From UBA1952 sp965200035 (GTDB lineage: Bacteria; Bacteroidota; Bacteroidia; Chitinophagales; Chitinophagaceae), in contig OZ241334.1 of assembly GCA_965200035.1 (NCBI GenBank), forward strand, positions 1,054,001 to 1,118,000: a DNA stretch of 64,000 nt, written 5' to 3'. Below, in pieces: positions 52,629-60,869 of this stretch; position 1 is the first letter of the stretch; each line of letters starts with the position of its first letter. A model generated the notes under the pieces. It saw only the letters and a list, made by a program, of their open reading frames with translations. It had not been told where the DNA came from and searched no databases. Position numbers and translations under genes: made by a program.

Positions 52629-54743
52629 TTAGCGGGCCCCTTCTTTTTTACTGTAATCGACCGTTGTGGAACCCCCGTACTCACCCGTGGACGGATAGTA
52701 TATCTTGTACGTCGTTTTTGAACCACTGATGCCGCCGCCGGCATCTTCATTCGCAAAAACCCGGATGGTGACGTTTTTATCAGGAACAGTGTTGGCCAGC
52801 TCTACGGCCGGGTCGATTACATTTGTCACATCTTCATCAATGACGGCGCGGCTATTTTGATAAGACATGATTGAAGGTGTGCCGCTCGTAGCACTTACTA
52901 AATTAGGAAAATGCAGCTCTCCCCAATTATGGCCGCTTTCATGTGAAAAACTGTTCTTAGGGGAATGCTGCGAAGGTCTGAAATACATATACCTACCCCC
53001 TGCATGGCTTCCAATATTCTTATCAATATTCAAATAATTGCTGACAGGGTTTTCGGTGAGTTTCTCTTTTAACTGCGCTTCGGTTTCTAGGGGTGCGCTA
53101 ACAGTTAAATTGAAAGAAACATTGTATTTCGCCGTTGACCATGTCTTTTCCCATCCACCGTAAGAGCCTTTCAAATCGTTAGACTTTACGTTGTCGAAGA
53201 AGGAATAGTCACCATTCAATCCCTTAACGCGATCATTGGTCGTATAGTAGATTTGCGTGGCCGTTACAGAGGTTTTGCGTTTCTCCGGATCACTTGCGCT
53301 AGGACTGCCTTTGTTCACGACAATTTCGCCATGCTTACCCTCGCGGTCGATCATGGCAATCGGTGAATTTTGTGCAAAGGCATATGGGGATAATCCTGCA
53401 AAGCTCCTAGCCAGTGGATCTACATTCCACGCGAAGACTACCGGGTCGAAATTATAGTCGTTATACAGTACATCCTGACGAACAAAGCCGGTTATCTTTT
53501 GAGCTTTGGTATCGAACATGGTACGGTTGTATTTTTCCAAAGGTTTTTCCTCGATGCTCTCATCGTACATTCCCCAGGAAAGAGTGGCAAAACGGTCATA
53601 GCTCTTATGCAGATGATCGAATGTTTTCGGCGAATGATGATGCGCAACGATCACCGTAGAGCTGTCACGCTGCCAGCCGTTGATTAAGCGGTTCTTCATC
53701 TCCAGCGGCATATCCCGGTAGCCAAGTCTATAGAGACGGACAATGAGCGCTTGATAGGCCAAAAAATCCCGATCAGCCTGAAACTGACCTATGGTTTTGC
53801 CGGAATTCAGCAGCGCCGTCTCCAAACATTCTGCTTTCAGCAGCAGCGCATTCAGGTTCAGGCTATCGTGCTGCAAAGCGATTTCGGCGCACCGACTTAC
53901 GAACCCATCCCCTTTAAGCTTGTATTTATACTCATAGCCTTTTGCCAAATAAATCAGGCACAGCCCAATCGCCTGCTTCTGATTCAGTTGCCGTAAGGAA
54001 ATATCATTCTTTACGGCATCGGCCGTGGTGTAGGTCAGGGTTTCCATCGTTCCATTGCCCGGAAAAGAGCCATTGGATAGCTCGATATTATAGCTGGCGC
54101 CCCGGTCATCCTTATGCATGATATAGATATGCCCGGGTGCGGTACAGATGGTAGCGTCGGAGTGCAGCCGGTCAGCGAATATCTTGTAAAGAGACGCCAA
54201 TGCAAAGCAGTTGCCCTTTCCTTCGGAAAGCAAATGAGTAACTTGCGTGTTACTCCAATCGACAGTTCCAAGCGGGTCCTGAGTCGAATAGCGCAACGGA
54301 AGGGTATAAATTAAGGAAGGGTATCCAGTACGGCCCTTATCCGCTATGAATACGGTATCCGTCATGTAGGTGAAGATTGCCCAATTGATCACCGCTTTAT
54401 CAAAATAGCCTTTATCCTTGTCGCGGTATTGTCGAAGATCAGCCCAAAAATCCGTTGACGGTGTTTGCGTAGGGGTTACGTGATTTGAAGCAATCATGTC
54501 GCGAATCACCGCGGTGTTCCGGTCAATAGCAGCGCGAAACATGGTGGAATCAATTCGATCCTCCCAATAAGCGTTTTCGATAAGGTAGATTGCCCTTTCA
54601 TAGCTTAATGGTGCGTTGCCATTCAGCATGGCGGTGAGTTCCAGCCTTGCGGCTTCATAGCGCTCTTTGGGTTCGCCTGCGAACGTCTTGCCGCTGAGCT
54701 GAACCAGCAGAAAAAGCAGCATGAGGAGTCGTCTTAGGTTCAT
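52629..54743 (-). CDS. Secreted protein: transglutaminase-like + RHS-core + metzincin
   Basis: 704 residues with a signal peptide (about 1-22). A transglutaminase/papain-like module is suggested by GKGNCFALASLYKIFA (Cys about 179) and APGHIYIMH (His about 205). At about 438-470 is an RHS-core-like stretch (NVDPLARSFAGLSPYAFAQN, then AMIDREGK), the kind of sequence that precedes variable C-terminal toxin domains. The C-terminus is a metzincin: HESGHNWGELH (601-611) with zinc ligands and Gly, followed by the Met-turn PSIMSYQ (about 623-629). It is thus probably a secreted or surface metallopeptidase, perhaps of the polymorphic-toxin type. The next gene encodes a TIMP-like protein. The N-terminal half resembles the upstream 492-aa protein. 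Confidence 0.82.
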   Translation of the reverse strand: MNLRRLLMLLFLLVQLSGKTFAGEPKERYEAARLELTAMLNGNAPLSYERAIYLIENAYWEDRIDSTMFRAAIDRNTAVIRDMIASNHVTPTQTPSTDFWADLRQYRDKDKGYFDKAVINWAIFTYMTDTVFIADKGRTGYPSLIYTLPLRYSTQDPLGTVDWSNTQVTHLLSEGKGNCFALASLYKIFADRLHSDATICTAPGHIYIMHKDDRGASYNIELSNGSFPGNGTMETLTYTTADAVKNDISLRQLNQKQAIGLCLIYLAKGYEYKYKLKGDGFVSRCAEIALQHDSLNLNALLLKAECLETALLNSGKTIGQFQADRDFLAYQALIVRLYRLGYRDMPLEMKNRLINGWQRDSSTVIVAHHHSPKTFDHLHKSYDRFATLSWGMYDESIEEKPLEKYNRTMFDTKAQKITGFVRQDVLYNDYNFDPVVFAWNVDPLARSFAGLSPYAFAQNSPIAMIDREGKHGEIVVNKGSPSASDPEKRKTSVTATQIYYTTNDRVKGLNGDYSFFDNVKSNDLKGSYGGWEKTWSTAKYNVSFNLTVSAPLETEAQLKEKLTENPVSNYLNIDKNIGSHAGGRYMYFRPSQHSPKNSFSHESGHNWGELHFPNLVSATSGTPSIMSYQNSRAVIDEDVTNVIDPAVELANTVPDKNVTIRVFANEDAGGGISGSKTTYKIYYPSTGEYGGSTTVDYSKKEGAR

Positions 54744-54752
54744 AGAAAAGAA

Positions 54753-56231
54753 TTATTGTGTCAGCGTCGATTCTGTAAAAAGGGTATGTTTGCTTTTACC
54801 GCTCACGTGATAGCCCTCTTGGATATGGCCGCGAAACTCATGGTATTTCATCATTTCTTCGTACAGCCCTTGCGGGGTTTCTTCGTAGCCTAGCGCCTCG
54901 ATCTTATCCTCGTTCGCCAGCCATAGCTGATAAACCCGGTTTGTTTCGGAATCGCTAGGAATCTCTGCCAATCTGTTCATACCCCTTGCCCGCATCAGGC
55001 GACCCAGCTCGTAGCCATAAAGGTTGCTATAGGTAAGATATAAGCTGATGTTGTTGTCCTTTGGGAAATAGGGCTTGGCAAGGTCGATGCAGGCCATGAT
55101 GAATTTACCGTCAAGCGTTCCGAATTTGCGATGAAACCCGAAAGCCAGTTGCAGTGCGCAATCGGCAACCACCTGCTTGCTAGTCATGGGATCAAGATAA
55201 ATACCGGTCTGCTGTGCCTTTTTGCTGACAAACATATTATCCAGATACCATTGATCGGAAATATCCCAATTGGAGGTGGGTTCGTAATTGCGGGGCTTTC
55301 CGTTATTATCGGGATACTTGATTAAAGAATGTTGGGGAGCATGCGCAAGATAGGCCGTTGCGCCTATGCCTTCTGCTAACGATAAGTACACCGCCGGCAA
55401 GCTGTTGCATTGTCCCATTCCTGTCGCAAGACATTTTGAGACATAAAAATCGCGGTGATCTTTCGCGCCGGTGTAATCGTCATAATCGTAAAAGAAAGGA
55501 TCGTGTGTAATGACCTCGGTGACCTTGCCATTATCCTTGATCGTTCTGACAATCGTAATTGTCTCACGCTCCGACATGAATTTTTGTAGCGCATAATGTT
55601 TGGCCGCATTGTCGCTGTAGTTTAGCTTGTTCTGCTGCATCCATGCTTTAATGAATGCATTGGATTGCTGTAGAATGGCAGTAAATTCTTTCCAAGTAAG
55701 ATAGCACTGGCCATAAGCATTCTCCATCCGAAAATAGGCCTCCGCTACTGACAATTTTTGAGTGCCGGAAAGCATATTTTTTAATACTTGCAGTGCGTCC
55801 GTAAATGGCTGGATTCTGATAGCAAGCTCCGAACTGCCATTGCTCACTGGTCTGTCGTTATCCTCGTTCGCAAAATTCTGTACGAGGCTTAAAAGTGCTT
55901 GCTGCCTGTCGAGTGGTTGATTGCTGCTAACCCCATTTCGTAGCGATGGATTGTAAGCAGGGTCATTACGCATCTGCTCCCGGATTCGATCCTCATTCAT
56001 TTGCTGGACGGTGCGTTTGTCGTCGGCAGCCCGATAAGAAGGATTATATCCATTTGCCTGTCTTAAAATATCATCTGCTGTCCCGCCCATCGAAGTGATT
56101 GGCACTGGAGATGAATAATGCTGATAAGTAGGCTGCTGTTGCGGAAATGAAGGGATGTGCGGAGTCTTTATCTGGCCGTAGCCGACAATTGAAACAACAA
56201 ACGATAGTAGAAACGCAATCACCTTTTTCAT
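54753..56231 (-). CDS. Secreted transglutaminase-like protein (492 aa)
   Basis: A signal peptide (about 1-19) is followed by a Pro/Gln-rich stretch (about 25-110) and a transglutaminase-like domain. The Cys lies in ATGMGQCNSLPAVYLSLAE (about 275) and the His in HAPQHSLIK (about 301). An acidic residue is expected in GKPRNYEPTSNWD (about 315-323). It shares this layout with residues 120-230 of the 704-aa protein, 9 bp downstream. The two may be duplicates with different C-terminal ends. First gene of the minus-strand operon that leads to the coupling protein. Confidence 0.78.
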   Translation of the reverse strand: MKKVIAFLLSFVVSIVGYGQIKTPHIPSFPQQQPTYQHYSSPVPITSMGGTADDILRQANGYNPSYRAADDKRTVQQMNEDRIREQMRNDPAYNPSLRNGVSSNQPLDRQQALLSLVQNFANEDNDRPVSNGSSELAIRIQPFTDALQVLKNMLSGTQKLSVAEAYFRMENAYGQCYLTWKEFTAILQQSNAFIKAWMQQNKLNYSDNAAKHYALQKFMSERETITIVRTIKDNGKVTEVITHDPFFYDYDDYTGAKDHRDFYVSKCLATGMGQCNSLPAVYLSLAEGIGATAYLAHAPQHSLIKYPDNNGKPRNYEPTSNWDISDQWYLDNMFVSKKAQQTGIYLDPMTSKQVVADCALQLAFGFHRKFGTLDGKFIMACIDLAKPYFPKDNNISLYLTYSNLYGYELGRLMRARGMNRLAEIPSDSETNRVYQLWLANEDKIEALGYEETPQGLYEEMMKYHEFRGHIQEGYHVSGKSKHTLFTESTLTQ

Positions 56232-56505
56232 GCCGCAAGTGAATACCCGAAGAGGTAGTTTTAAGCGCTGTAATATGAAAACAATTCATTGGCTGAACAA
56301 TGGGTGCAAACCCTGTGTTTTAGGAGAAAAACCACGTCTTACTTCTGCCATTTAACCTAATAAGGTATTTGCAGAATTCGGTTTGTTTGTACTGCTACGA
56401 AAGGTGATGATGAGATTACTGCGACAAAGATTACTTTTAATAAACATGCGAGAATTCTAATGATTGCACGTCATCTCACAGCAGTTCTTAAACACATTAA
56501 TCGTT

Positions 56506-56886
56506 ATGAGAAATATTTATGACAGCCTCGATCTGGCTCAAAAAATATATACCAAAGCACTTTATTCAAGTGTTCTTGAAGACGTAGCTAACGGGGAAAG
56601 TCGTAATGCAATTATTCAAAGATTAATGACCTTTGATAAATTCAAACATGAGGATGCGAAAACCTTATTCGAACTGATCTATTCGAGGCAAAGCGAAATC
56701 AAAAAAATGATTTTACAAATAGAACTTGATATTCGCAAAGAGGAGAGAAATGCAATCGAAGAAGAAGAAGTGTTTAGTAATCCTACGCCAGCATCGACTG
56801 CAGTAACGACACATCATCCACATGTAGATGGTCATCTTGTAGTCCATTTGGCATTACATTTATTGAAACATTTTTTGGGCGGGTAG
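56506..56886 (+). CDS. Hypothetical soluble protein (126 aa)
   Basis: The start at 56506 (MRNIYDSLDLAQKIYTKAL) is preferred to the upstream in-frame codon. It is a helical protein with a charged coiled-coil segment (about 60-100, IKKMILQIELDIRKEERNAIEEEEV) and a His-rich tail (HHPHVDGHLVVHLALHLLKHF). No domain is recognised. It is divergent from the secreted-protein operon, sharing its upstream region, and is the last gene before the 11-bp repeats that mark the element edge. Confidence 0.55.
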   Translation: MRNIYDSLDLAQKIYTKALYSSVLEDVANGESRNAIIQRLMTFDKFKHEDAKTLFELIYSRQSEIKKMILQIELDIRKEERNAIEEEEVFSNPTPASTAVTTHHPHVDGHLVVHLALHLLKHFLGG

Positions 56887-56961
56887 GTCCCGTTAACAAT
56901 GATTCACTAGATTTTAGTGCCCGATAGCAATTTGCAAATAAATAAGCTAAATAGTGCTGTG

Positions 56962-56983
56962 GTGTGCAAATGGTGTGCAAATA
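56962..56983 (+). repeat. Two 11-bp tandem repeats, second copy of the integrase arm motif
   Basis: GTGTGCAAATG followed by GTGTGCAAATA. A stretch of 23 bp (56960-56982) is identical to 22204-22226 upstream of the tyrosine integrase, in the same orientation. It lies between the last accessory gene and the chromosomal-looking 57-64 kb block. Confidence 0.75.
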
Positions 56984-56984
56984 A

Positions 56985-57020
56985 AAAAGGCCTAGCGTTT
57001 TCCAACTACTAAGCCTTTCA
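56985..57020 (+). terminator. Possible terminator behind the repeats
   Basis: AAGGCCTAG (56987-56995, approximate) pairs with CTAAGCCTT (about 57009-57017) with one mismatch. It is flanked by A-runs on one side and TTTCATTTT on the other, so it could stop transcription in either direction. Confidence 0.5.
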
Positions 57021-57149
57021 TTTTCAATGTGGAAAGACCCGGCGAAAGGTCGAACTTTTTCAGGTCCGATTTGGCTTATCTGGACCTAATAATCAGGAGC
57101 CATATTGCCTAAGCACGCTGGATTAGGTTTCAGGTGTCTACTACTGGTT

Positions 57150-57905
57150 TCAGCAGAGCACTCGTAAATAACCCCCATCCACTGTGATTTCTGTCCCGTG
57201 AATATAAGAGGCGTCATCAGAGGCTAAGAACAACACCGCCTTAGCTATTTCATCCGCTTCACCGAATCTGCCGAGTGGAATCTTGGGCACCGTACTTGCT
57301 ACAAAGCCTTCAATCTGTGTTGTGTTCATGCCCGCCTTTGCAGCCATGCCCGTACGGATGTTCCCTGGGTTGACGGCGTTTACACGAATACCTGCTGAAG
57401 CACACTCTGCCGCAAAAGTCTTGACGAATGATTGCACTGCGGCCTTGGCAGCGGAATAAACCGAGAAGTACTGAAAACCAAAACCCGTAACCGTTGAGGT
57501 GTTGAGAATGATCGATGAATCCGCCTTCATTAGCGGCAGTATTTGCTGAACGCTAAAAAATGTGCCTTTTACCAGCACATTAAATAGCGCATCAAAGGCA
57601 TCTTCTGTGACGCCACCGATGGGTGCAAAACTGCCAAAGCCTGCGTTTACGTAAAGAATGTCGATTTGCGGTGTGAGCGCTTCCACCTGATTACGAAGCG
57701 CCATTAAATCACTCATACTGCCGGCGTCCGATACTATACCTTGAACCTGGCCGCCAAGCGACGCCAGCGAACTATCCAGGTGCTCTTTTGACTTCCCGGT
57801 TATAATAACCGTTGCTCCTTCCAAGAGGAATTGTTGCGCAGTGGCATAGCCGATTCCACTCGTCGCGCCGATGATAAGCGCCGTCTTGTTGTTGAACTTT
57901 TTCAT
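57150..57905 (-). CDS. Short-chain dehydrogenase/reductase
   Basis: 251 residues from the ATG at 57905 (MKKFNNKTALIIGATSGIGYATAQ), classical SDR size. The NAD(P)-binding GATSGIG is at about 13-19, NAG at about 85-87, catalytic Ser in LNTSTVTGFG and the YxxxK pair in YSAAKAAVQ (about 149-153). The substrate is not evident, but such enzymes reduce or oxidise alcohols and ketones. The reading frame extends upstream without support. It is the first gene of the region that looks chromosomal. Confidence 0.92.
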   Translation of the reverse strand: MKKFNNKTALIIGATSGIGYATAQQFLLEGATVIITGKSKEHLDSSLASLGGQVQGIVSDAGSMSDLMALRNQVEALTPQIDILYVNAGFGSFAPIGGVTEDAFDALFNVLVKGTFFSVQQILPLMKADSSIILNTSTVTGFGFQYFSVYSAAKAAVQSFVKTFAAECASAGIRVNAVNPGNIRTGMAAKAGMNTTQIEGFVASTVPKIPLGRFGEADEIAKAVLFLASDDASYIHGTEITVDGGYLRVLC

Positions 57906-58055
57906 ACAGCAAAAGTGACGTGACGTCAACAGCTGTAAAACCCGTTTCTTGCTCAAATCGCTGGCTATACGCGCCCGAATCAGAACTTTTAACCAAGAGT
58001 AAAAAAGGTAGCTTTTTTGCCGATAGTTGTAAGAGCATAAGAGCTGTTCGCTGTG

Positions 58056-58679
58056 CTAGCGCCTTTCAATTGGACCAACTACCGTCCGGAATGTAAGGTT
58101 GACCCTAGGCGCTATGGCTTTAGATGTTTTTGGCAAGCAGTGCTGCCAGTTACATTGGGTCGTGCCTTTCATTATGAGCAGGCTACCGTGTTCTAACAGG
58201 GTATCTACCCTAACCGCGCTTTGCTTATGCCTGAATGAAAATCTACGCGATGCGCCAAAGCTAAGCGAAGCTATTGCACCGTCTTTCTTGAGCGTTATTT
58301 CGGCATCGCTATGCCAGCTCATGCCTTCACTGCCATCGTGATACAAATTGAGCAGGCAGGAATTAAAGGTCTCACTCGTCAGCTGCTCAACCATCCCTTT
58401 CAGCGTAAGCAGCTCAGCAGTCCATAGCGTGGCTGTTTTAGCTGTTTTGGAATACACATACTCAAACGGCTGGTCGGCATGCCATGCTACTTTTCTTTTT
58501 GTAATGATTCTCTTCCCGTATATAACAGCCTCATCATTTCGCCACGGGATTTCGGTTAGCAGGTAGCGCAGATAGCGGTCCGCGTCGACGGTGCTTACAA
58601 CCACCCCGTAGTCTATAACAGTACCATCTACCGGCAAAAGATTTTCGCGCTGCGATTGCGCATCATCGCTTAACTGCAT
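58056..58679 (-). CDS. alkB: AlkB-type 2-oxoglutarate/Fe(II) DNA dealkylase
   Basis: 207 residues of the ALKBH2/3-like bacterial AlkB group. It repairs 1-methyladenine and 3-methylcytosine by oxidation. The iron ligands are seen in GMSWHSDAEIT (HxD, about 120-122) and QHCLPK (last His, about 178), and 2OG binding in RVNLTFRTV (Arg, about 192). PF-like aromatic stretches WHADQPFEYVYSKTAK are family-typical. The start overlaps the upstream Ada-N gene by 17 bp, so it is part of the alkylation operon. Confidence 0.9.
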   Translation of the reverse strand: MQLSDDAQSQRENLLPVDGTVIDYGVVVSTVDADRYLRYLLTEIPWRNDEAVIYGKRIITKRKVAWHADQPFEYVYSKTAKTATLWTAELLTLKGMVEQLTSETFNSCLLNLYHDGSEGMSWHSDAEITLKKDGAIASLSFGASRRFSFRHKQSAVRVDTLLEHGSLLIMKGTTQCNWQHCLPKTSKAIAPRVNLTFRTVVGPIERR

Positions 58680-58908
58680 TCTTCCAGTTTTGGTATTTGA
58701 GCTGTAGACAATGCCCGCAAGGACGGTAGCCGAGATCTATAGCATCCTGTTCAGAGGTGAAAAAGACACGGTTTTCTCGTTTAAGTCTTTTCCCTGATTT
58801 GCATTGAAGTGTGCCATAAATTTTAAGCCTGCGATTACCGCCAAACACTATCTCGTTCTTCCTGATTTTGTAGCTTACTAATCTGTCACCCATATCAGCG
58901 TGGTTCAT
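58663..58908 (-). CDS. Stand-alone Ada zinc-binding domain protein (81 aa)
   Basis: It matches the N-terminal domain of Ada, which takes methyl groups from phosphotriesters on a zinc-bound Cys and so becomes a transcriptional activator. The Cys residues are visible in YGTLQCKSGKRL (about 36) and YRPCGHCLQLK (about 64 and 67). One of the usual four Cys ligands (the first) seems replaced by other residues, so whether it is active is unclear. It is overlapped by alkB at its 3' end and starts 3 bp after the oxygenase stop. Confidence 0.78.
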   Translation of the reverse strand: MNHADMGDRLVSYKIRKNEIVFGGNRRLKIYGTLQCKSGKRLKRENRVFFTSEQDAIDLGYRPCGHCLQLKYQNWKNAVKR

Positions 58909-58911
58909 CCT

Positions 58912-59625
58912 TCAGCTTTCGGCATCATGAAAGATAATACCTAATGTTTGTCTCGTTCCGCTGTGTACTTCACTTACTCCATGCTTCATGGGCGCACGGT
59001 AGTATCCCCGGCTGCCTTTAACAGGCCGAAAATTGGTGGTGAAGATGAGTAGATCACCTTCCTTCGGCTGCAATACGATTGCCTTGGATTGAGCGCGCGG
59101 CGTTTGCTGAATCAATACAAACTCACCGCCGGTATAATCTTCACCAGGACTATTTAGAAACAACACCGCCTGCATGGGAAAGTACACCTCACCATATAGA
59201 TCCTGATGAAGCGTATTATAGCCTCCCTTGCCATATTTCAGGATCAGCGGGGTGGCTTTGCTCTGGCTCGCTGCTTTACATTGTTCCAGCAGGGCATTAT
59301 GTGTAAGCGGATATTGAACGTCAATTGACAGTGCAGCCATCCAACTGTTTGCAACCATCGCCAGGTGCGGATAAAGTGACGTACGGATATTCTGAACCAG
59401 GTTGGGCAGAGGATAATTGAAGTACTTGTACTCGCCCCGGCCAAAACGGTAACGCTCCATTGTCACCGTCTTCCGGTACAGTTCCGGCACAGTGTAGCTA
59501 TCAATCAAATGCCGGCACTCTTTTTTGTCAACCAAGCTTGGAAGCAGCGCATACCCGGTGTCATTCAGCGCAGTCGTCGCTGAATCCCAGTCTGTATTTA
59601 CCATTCTTTGGTCAATGCTTCTCAT
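58912..59625 (-). CDS. 2OG-Fe(II) oxygenase (Oxygenase-NA type)
   Basis: 237 residues with the double-stranded beta-helix iron motif HQDLYGEVYFP (HxD, about 138-140) and the distal His in MKHGVSEVHSGTR (about 217-228, with Arg for 2-oxoglutarate). It matches the family PF09859, often found in alkylation-repair operons. Its substrate is unknown. It overlaps the upstream Ada gene by 4 bp (59622-59625) and lies between the two halves of Ada. Confidence 0.88.
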   Translation of the reverse strand: MRSIDQRMVNTDWDSATTALNDTGYALLPSLVDKKECRHLIDSYTVPELYRKTVTMERYRFGRGEYKYFNYPLPNLVQNIRTSLYPHLAMVANSWMAALSIDVQYPLTHNALLEQCKAASQSKATPLILKYGKGGYNTLHQDLYGEVYFPMQAVLFLNSPGEDYTGGEFVLIQQTPRAQSKAIVLQPKEGDLLIFTTNFRPVKGSRGYYRAPMKHGVSEVHSGTRQTLGIIFHDAES

Positions 59626-60476
59626 GAGTCGCTTAGTTGTTTATTCAGCGCGCCTTCCCAACCAATGATTGCCGTTTTCCGGGTATTGCCCCACCGGTAT
59701 CCTCCCATGCCTCCACTTGACTGGATGACGCGATGGCAAGGGATAAGAAACGCAACTGGGTTACTGCCGATAGCGCTCCCTACTGCTCTTGATGCACCAG
59801 GCATTCCTAACTGCCTGGACAAGGCTCCGTAGCTAAACAGTTTGCCACTGGGAATCTTTAGCAGGGCTTCCCAGACTTTTAGCTGAAAGGCTGTTGCTTT
59901 GAGATGAAGCTTTATTTTGGGCAACGTAGCCATACCATTCTGGAAAATCATTAGTGCGGCTTGTTGTACTTCGTCTGCCCCTTCTTCAAATGAGGCGTTG
60001 GGGAACGAGGCCTTCAAGCCCAAAACGGCTTCATTCCGCTCATCAAAAAATGCCATGTAACAAATGCCTTTTGCCGTGCTGGCAAGAATCAGATTGCCAA
60101 ATGGGCTTTGGGTAAAACTGTAATGAATAGACAGACTCTTGCCACCCGATTTATACTCAGCAGGCGTCATACCTTCAATATTGATGAAGAGGTCGTGGAG
60201 CCTGGATGTTCCGGAAAGCCCGACATCGTATGCTACGTCGAAGAGTGTAACATCCGGCTGTTTTAAAAGTGTCTTCGCGTATTCCGTGCTAATGTATTGC
60301 AGGAACTTTTTGGGCGTAGTGCCTGCCCAGTCGCCGAATAAGCGCTGAAAATGGAACGGGCTCAGATGTACGCTGGCCGCTATATCATCCAGGCTTGGCT
60401 GGCTCTTGAAATTTTCCCTAATGTAGTCAATTGCCTTCGCTACGCGCTCATAATTGACTTGCTGTTGTTCTGTCAT
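59622..60476 (-). CDS. ada: AraC-type regulator fused to O6-methylguanine methyltransferase (Ada C-terminal part)
   Basis: 284 residues. The first ~110 form an AraC helix-turn-helix pair (LDDIAASVHLSPFHFQRLFGDWAG, then LFDVAYDVGLSGTSRLHDLF). The rest is the methyltransferase domain with the acceptor Cys in IPCHRVIQ (about 250-257), preceded by GTPFQLKVWEALLKIPSGKLFSYG-like sequence. It transfers methyl from O6-methylguanine to itself. The Ada zinc domain is missing and is encoded separately at 58663. This is the first gene of a four-gene overlapping operon. Its promoter contains an Ada-box-like sequence at 60535-60548. Confidence 0.92.
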   Translation of the reverse strand: MTEQQQVNYERVAKAIDYIRENFKSQPSLDDIAASVHLSPFHFQRLFGDWAGTTPKKFLQYISTEYAKTLLKQPDVTLFDVAYDVGLSGTSRLHDLFINIEGMTPAEYKSGGKSLSIHYSFTQSPFGNLILASTAKGICYMAFFDERNEAVLGLKASFPNASFEEGADEVQQAALMIFQNGMATLPKIKLHLKATAFQLKVWEALLKIPSGKLFSYGALSRQLGMPGASRAVGSAIGSNPVAFLIPCHRVIQSSGGMGGYRWGNTRKTAIIGWEGALNKQLSDS

Positions 60477-60869
60477 TGCATCTCAGTTTAATGCAGCAAA
60501 ATTGATCCATGATAAGGAAATCAGAAACCCGAAACTTGCGCATTTTCAACACATATTAGATTGTAAAGATGCTGTACCTCTGAACAATTCTAAAGCCATT
60601 CAGCGATACATCATCGCGTAATCCTATCGGTTGTTCCAAGTGTTCCGCAGGACATTTGGAATACGGGATAAGCTGCTATTTGAAATGGCTTTAGCTAGCG
60701 CAAGTGTGCAGAACGGTGCATACAGCATAGTATGCCGGATTCCAGAGTGCCGATCGTTTGGCTTGAAGCTTGTAATAAGTGAGGTCAAGCGAACCGGCAG
60801 ATAGAACCGGCAAAAATGGATGCCTGCCCGGATCATATTCCCATAGGAACCTTCCGGCAAATACTTACC
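60477..60869. other. Promoter region of the alkylation operon and downstream pseudogene spacer
   Basis: About 390 bp without a gene. It includes the Ada-box-like site at 60535-60548 and an imperfect hairpin (60634-60661, TTCCAAGTGT...ACATTTGGAA) without a T-run. No protein-coding frame was supported. Confidence 0.5.
60535..60548 (-). promoter_or_regulatory. Ada-box-like sequence upstream of ada
   Basis: On the minus strand TGAAAATGCGCAAG resembles the Escherichia coli Ada binding site (AAAGCGCAAG type), about 60 bp upstream of the ada start. It is the place expected for activation of the operon by methylated Ada. Confidence 0.5.

Noticed and set aside
22204..56982. Declaring 22.2-57.0 kb a single integrated element
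   Set aside because: The terminator and tRNA-Leu fragment at 23.6 kb suggest original chromosome to the right, and the P4-type integrase at 37 kb indicates further nested events. Reported as a finding only.
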